A DNA stretch of 64,000 bases from Leptodontidium sp. MPI-SDFR-AT-0119 (taxonomy: Eukaryota > Ascomycota > Leotiomycetes > Helotiales > Leptodontidiaceae), in the NCBI GenBank assembly GCA_020726505.1, contig JAHLEZ010000021.1:372001-436000 (forward strand). The letters run 5' to 3'. Made by a program: the position numbers and the translations under genes. Below are positions 59,531-64,000 of the stretch, piece after piece. The number at the start of each line of letters is the position of its first letter. The first letter of the stretch is position 1. The notes under the pieces are model-generated. The model worked only from the letters and a program-made list of their open reading frames with translations. It made no database searches and was not told where the DNA came from.

Positions 59531-60312
59531 TTTGTCTTGACTAATGCAGGCACAAGGAGAGAATGCCGCTGGAGGACGAGAGGTCACTTCTAACGAGGGG
59601 GGTCAAGTAGGATAATATCCCAAAGGCCATATCGAAATATCCTGGACAAGACTCTCCCCTGGTCTCAGCGTCAAGATCCATGCATGGTATGTGGTGCAGA
59701 TAGGTAATTTCCGGGCTTGTTCAAAATGGACTCCTTTACTTTGCAGTTATACCCTGTAAGACATGGGCCGAACCGAGCCGGTCCGCCCCCGAGCGCCATT
59801 CTATTGAAATCTTACGATACAAGTCAATTGATTGGACTGGATGACGACTTCCGGGCTTTATAAAATTGAAGATGCTGCACGAACCATAATTGGCATTGCT
59901 TGACATTGCTTGTCCTTGGTAAGGTTGCGGAGGATTGTCGAAAGTAGAAGGTGGGATGTCTCGCCCCAGCCTGCAACCTTGTTCAAACAAGCTTCTGCAG
60001 AAGCTTATATTGTTTCGCCCCACCATTGGAAAAAGGAGAGCGGCGCAGCCACCAGGAAGGTGTGGGAAGACATCACGAAAACCACCCTGTGAATTCAGAG
60101 ATACGGACCGAATAGTCGGGCCCTGTATTTTCTTAAATTAAGATGTCTTCGGGGTTGAGCTTGAAGCTTGATCAAGGATGGGTCCAACTGCAGCTCAACA
60201 GGGGTAATCACATTCATTTTACATGACTTGATCTATGCTCGTCGCTTTTTTTTTCTCTAAGTTGCTATTCTGTCCTGCTTCTGTGTTGATTCTGTCATTA
60301 CCTTGATGAGAT
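59531..60312. promoter_or_regulatory. Shared divergent promoter of chitinase and LysM gene
   Basis: 782 bp between the two start codons, moderately AT-rich and without a gene. It holds an 18-bp perfect palindrome AAGCTTCTGCAGAAGCTT at 59989-60006 and a pyrimidine-rich tract near 60245-60300 before the LysM start. Co-regulation is inferred from the arrangement. Confidence 0.6.
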
Positions 60313-63300
60313 ATGGCGGTAATACAGCTTCTTGCCAGGCTCTGGCTTGCGGTTTTTGCAGCAGTTGCAGTGGCTCAAGATACTCCTGCAACCTTCAATA
60401 TGTTTCCCGTCATTGGTTCTGCAGGTCTTGCTACGAATCTGGGATGGACGGAAGATTGTGTCGTAGCCATGTAAGTTTCCTCAAACAAACAGCTTTGATA
60501 AATGCTCAAAGTATTTTCAGGAACGCGACATTGGGTTGTGACTCGACACTCTATCGTATGGCGGGGCAACTGGATATGTATTATTGGTCTGAAGACAACC
60601 TCACCGCATTATGCACCGAAAGTTGCCTCTCAGATAGCAGCTCTTGGGTTGGCAACGTGGGAGATGCTTGTGTGGGCCAGACGTACAATGTAGGAGGCAA
60701 GCTGGCACCAGTGGATACCGTCGCACTTCGCTACGTAGAAGGCGTTACAATGGCATGCCTATTGTCAAAGTAAGTGCTCAAAAAATGCCTGACACAATTC
60801 TGAGGTGATCTAATACCTAAATTAGCGATTTGCCGATTAATTACACCAGTAATTCAACCATCAACGACCAAAGTTTGACTAATGACTTTCTCGGCGACTC
60901 TAACACGACAGTCCAGAGGAACTCCACTACAGGCGACCCTCTCTTTGAGTATGTTAATTATCTCGCGTCTGAGGAGACCCGCTGATCGCTCTGACTAGTC
61001 CGAATGATGTTGCACCGTCCAGTAACGATACCGTTACCACTGTCCTCAATATCACTGACCCAGCCTATTATGTCCCAGGGCCGACTTGGTGCTACCTCGA
61101 ATCTCAAGACTGGGTCGGAGTAGATGTCGACGAACCAGACTGCGTTGCTAATCCATCCAATCCGTTCTGCACAGATGCTTCTGCCATGACCAGAATGGTA
61201 CGTTGATGTTGGCTAGTAGTTGTAACCTGCTAACAGTCATTTCTAGGCCAACTTGTACTACGATACCACCGTAAGCAATTCAGTCTACATTGTCTTACCC
61301 CAAGGACTAACGCTTACGTAGCTTTGCAGCCCGTGTTTCTTAACAATAATGTGGTATCGAATAAACTCGCTCTTCCTCCCCGACACAGAATACTCCGACT
61401 ACCTAATCTCGCAATTCCAAGACATCCAAGACATCTGCCAAATGCAGATGCCCGAGACTGTCATTCGGGCTTTACCAGACTATGCCTTAGCCCCCAACAC
61501 AACCTATCTCCCACCAGGAACCGATCCTGCCGACAACTCCACCGCTCCCAGTTCGAGCTCAGGCAAGTGTTCTAGCCAGACAATATCTGCTAGTAGTGCT
61601 GGGTGTGCTAGCCTGTCGCAGCAGTACGGCGTCACGACTGGAGATCTGCAGGCTGCTACAGGTTCGGATGATTGTGTTGTAGCGAATGCGACTTGTATAC
61701 CGAGTGCGTGTACCCTCAATCAAGTCAGCAGTGGGGATAGCTGCCAGAGCCTTGCAACTGCATATACGACTACCACGCTCAACGTATCGACATCTTTATT
61801 CCTCTCCTGGAATCCGAACATCCTAGGATTATGCGACAGCCTGACAGCTGGACAATACGTCTGCTCCTCGTAAGCTCTATCTTTGTCCTACAAATCATAA
61901 ATGAGAAATTGTCTGACTGTATCAGCCCACCCGGCGGCACTTACACGCTACCACCCCCCATCAACGGCACTAACACTGACGCATCAGGCCAAAACCGCGG
62001 TGGTCAAGGACCCGTCGGAGTCGTCCCAACGACAAACAGCACAGCCGCAGCGCCGACACAGGCGGGTATATCGCCCAATTGCACAAAATTCGCGTATGCT
62101 AGCTCGGGAGATAGTTGTTTCGGGTTCACGCAATCGTTCAGTATCAGCATGGCCGATTTCACCACTTGTGAGTTTCCATACAATATCCTCCTACAATCAC
62201 ATCGCCTTTTCAAAGATACATCTTCAGCAAAATGAGACTACAGTACTAATACAACGATAGGGAATCCCGTGCTAGGATATCCAGATGGCCACAACTGCAC
62301 CACCCAATTCTGGGCTGAGTTCGTACCTTTTCCACTTCTTGTTCCCAACTTCCAAACTTCCAAACCCACCTACAAACATCTCCTAACCTCCAAAAAACCA
62401 CAGATACGATTATTGCGTCCAAGTCTCCGGCAGCCCTTCCAGTTCCAGCAGCACATCCTCCACTCCCACAACAACAACCAGCACGCTCCCCTACCCAACC
62501 CAAAGCGGCATCATATCCAGCTGCAACAAATATAAAAACGCCATCAGCGGCGACTACTGCAGCCTCTTCGCGACTGACAACGGAATCACAACCGCAGAGC
62601 TCTACGCATGGAACTCCGTCCTCGGACCCAACGGCGAGAACTGCGCAACACAATTCCAAGCTGGCGTAGATTACTGCGTGGGCGTCTCATCATCAAGTGT
62701 TACAACGACAAGTACTTCTACAACGCCAACCACGACCTCGAAAACATCCCTCCCATACCCCACACAAAGCGGTATAATCTCCTCCTGTAATAAATTCCAG
62801 AACGCCGTTTCAGGGGACTACTGCTACATTTTCGCCTCTAACAACGGTATCACTACCGCAGAGCTTTACGCCTGGAATCCAATCTTAGGTCCTAACGGCG
62901 AGAATTGCGGGACGCAGTTTCAAGCTGGTGTTGATTATTGCGTGGGTGTGAGTTCGGCGGCGGCGACTACGACGACAACAAGCTCGGTGATCCCGACACA
63001 GAGTGGCATTGCGGCGAATTGTAATAGAATCGTGGTGGCGAAGAGTGGTGATTACTGCTCTTTGTTTGCGCAGGATAATTGTATGGTTCCCTCTAACTCC
63101 CCACTATCCCCCTCAATCCTGTATCAGTCGCTAATGGATTTGGATAGCTATTACGACGGCGCAGTTGTACGCTTGGTATGTTATTTCCCCCTTGTCAAAA
63201 TCCAGACATCCAGCGTTGCTTCTACAGCAAATATGCGAATTACTTTTTCTTTCATATTTTCTACATGATGCGTACTAATGTGAGGATTTGCAGGAATCCG

Positions 63301-63378
63301 GTATTAGGTCCGAACGGGGAAAACTGTTCGTTACAGTTCCAGCTTGGCGAGGGGTATTGCGTTTCGGTTTCTTCATAA
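60313..63378 (+). CDS. Secreted multi-LysM protein, 11 exons
   Basis: The ATG at 60313 starts a signal peptide (MAVIQLLARLWLAVFAAVAV). An N-glycosylation-rich part without a known domain follows. Then come one degenerate and five clear LysM modules from about residue 334 on, for example SSGDSCQSLATAY, SGDYCSLFATDNGITTAELY and the repeated AWNPVLGPNGENC, separated by Thr/Ser-rich linkers. The last three modules are near copies. Exons: 60313-60470, 60521-60769, 60826-60948, 60999-61197, 61247-61270 (24-nt microexon), 61322-61869, 61926-62167, 62261-62318, 62404-63080, 63148-63175 (28 nt), 63294-63378. They sum to 2391 nt, 796 residues, in frame throughout. LysM modules bind chitin oligomers; in fungi such proteins shield hyphae or mask chitin. 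It is divergent from a chitinase, a known pairing. Confidence 0.9.
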
Positions 63379-63924
63379 TTAAGTGATAGAATCATGAAGT
63401 GTGAAAGTAGGATCAAATGTAATAATGTATGCCGAGAGAAACTCGGTACGACTAAACGAGGTCTAGCTCCCTGCAGGGCTGCGAGACCCATGAATTTCCC
63501 CTTACTACTAAAAAAAGCTGTGGGAGACCCCTTTTCTTGGCACACGTGAATAGAACGTGACTTAGCTAAAAAGAACTTACCGAGCTCGAGACTAGGCCAA
63601 ACGCTTCGCATTCAGACTAGTCGAGAGCGAGGTAAGGAAAATAAATAGGAAGCACAAGTATAAGCATTAGAACTAGAATTAGGTGGAGATTTCTCTCGCT
63701 TACAGCGGCGAGCGAAGCGCGGACAGTCCCAGTTTATAAGCATCGCATCATCTTCGTAAACCGCGTTGAAACTCAAAAACGTGATTTTGGGGAAGGAATT
63801 TTTCTTTTGAATTGAATTGAATTGCTCACTTGAATTTTACCAAGGCAGCTAGCTGTAAAGTCGCACTCAACTCAATTCCAACTCAACTCACCATTTCCAC
63901 CGTACGGCCGTTCAAAACACAACA
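63379..63924. other. Intergenic DNA after the LysM gene
   Basis: No gene seen. AATTG repeats occur near 63808-63825 and CAACT(C/T) repeats near 63866-63892. Confidence 0.5.
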
Positions 63925-64000
63925 ATGAAATCCGCTATCCCCCCTCTCAATCTTCATCCGAATCAAACATCCCCGGCGGATCAGGAAACAACTCATCCAT
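63925..64000. other. Edge of a gene, strand unclear
   Basis: On plus, the ATG at 63925 after AAAACACAACA, a good fungal start context with a pyrimidine-rich leader, opens MKSAIPPLNLHP to the window end. On minus, the same bases read MDELFPDPPGMFDSDED then stop at about 63948, which looks like a natural acidic C-terminus. One of the two is probably real; I cannot decide from 76 bases. Confidence 0.35.

Noticed and set aside
62246..62659. 137-codon minus-strand frame in the LysM gene
   Set aside because: It lies opposite spliced LysM exons that are fully in frame.

Overview
The window looks like a filamentous ascomycete chromosome segment, most likely a Dothideomycete (Pleosporales-like). Reasons: short GT-AG introns of about 50-70 bp, fungus-only gene families (Fungal_trans_2 regulator, Reg1-type phosphatase subunit, LysM protein, killer-toxin-like chitinase), and a very AT-rich, TpA-rich core of wrecked transposons. 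In that core, stop codons sit almost only where Gln, Trp or Arg is expected, which is the signature of repeat-induced point mutation (RIP). The assignment rests on gene content and texture, not on a search.

Layout. 1-351 is the tail of an LTR element (family A). 559-2350 is a probably functional or lightly damaged transcription-factor gene. 2385-3720 is a RIP-damaged copy of a Reg1/Hex2-type PP1 regulatory subunit, cut by a 520-bp hAT-type MITE with a perfect 8-bp target duplication. 5869-6645 encodes a cysteine-rich secreted protein in a GC-rich stretch. 6863-7888 is a broken coiled-coil gene. From about 9 to 49 kb lies a nested transposon island: a truncated minus-strand LINE; a piggyBac transposase relic; a complete Tad/I-like LINE (about 12.84-30.73 kb) split by a 12.1-kb Ty3/gypsy element (family A, minus); a RIP-mutated Zn2Cys6 regulator; a hAT transposase relic with a small TIR element inside; a 6.5-kb gypsy element (family B, minus); a 5'-truncated second family B copy (plus); and a family A tail.

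49-55 kb holds broken pieces of what looks like a hybrid histidine kinase on opposite strands, an out-of-frame ankyrin-repeat segment, and a 3.5-kb Tc1/mariner element with 48-bp perfect terminal repeats. This element is odd: besides its transposase it carries a long, convergent second reading frame of unknown function.

55.4-63.4 kb is intact, GC-balanced DNA with a divergent pair. A 12-exon GH18 killer-toxin-like chitinase (minus, 1122 aa in my model) and an 11-exon multi-LysM secreted protein (plus, 796 aa) share a promoter of about 780 bp. Both spliced models sum to a multiple of three with no stops. The pair fits a known fungal theme: a chitin-degrading enzyme with chitin-binding modules next to a secreted chitin-binding LysM protein. 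A gene edge is present at 64 kb.
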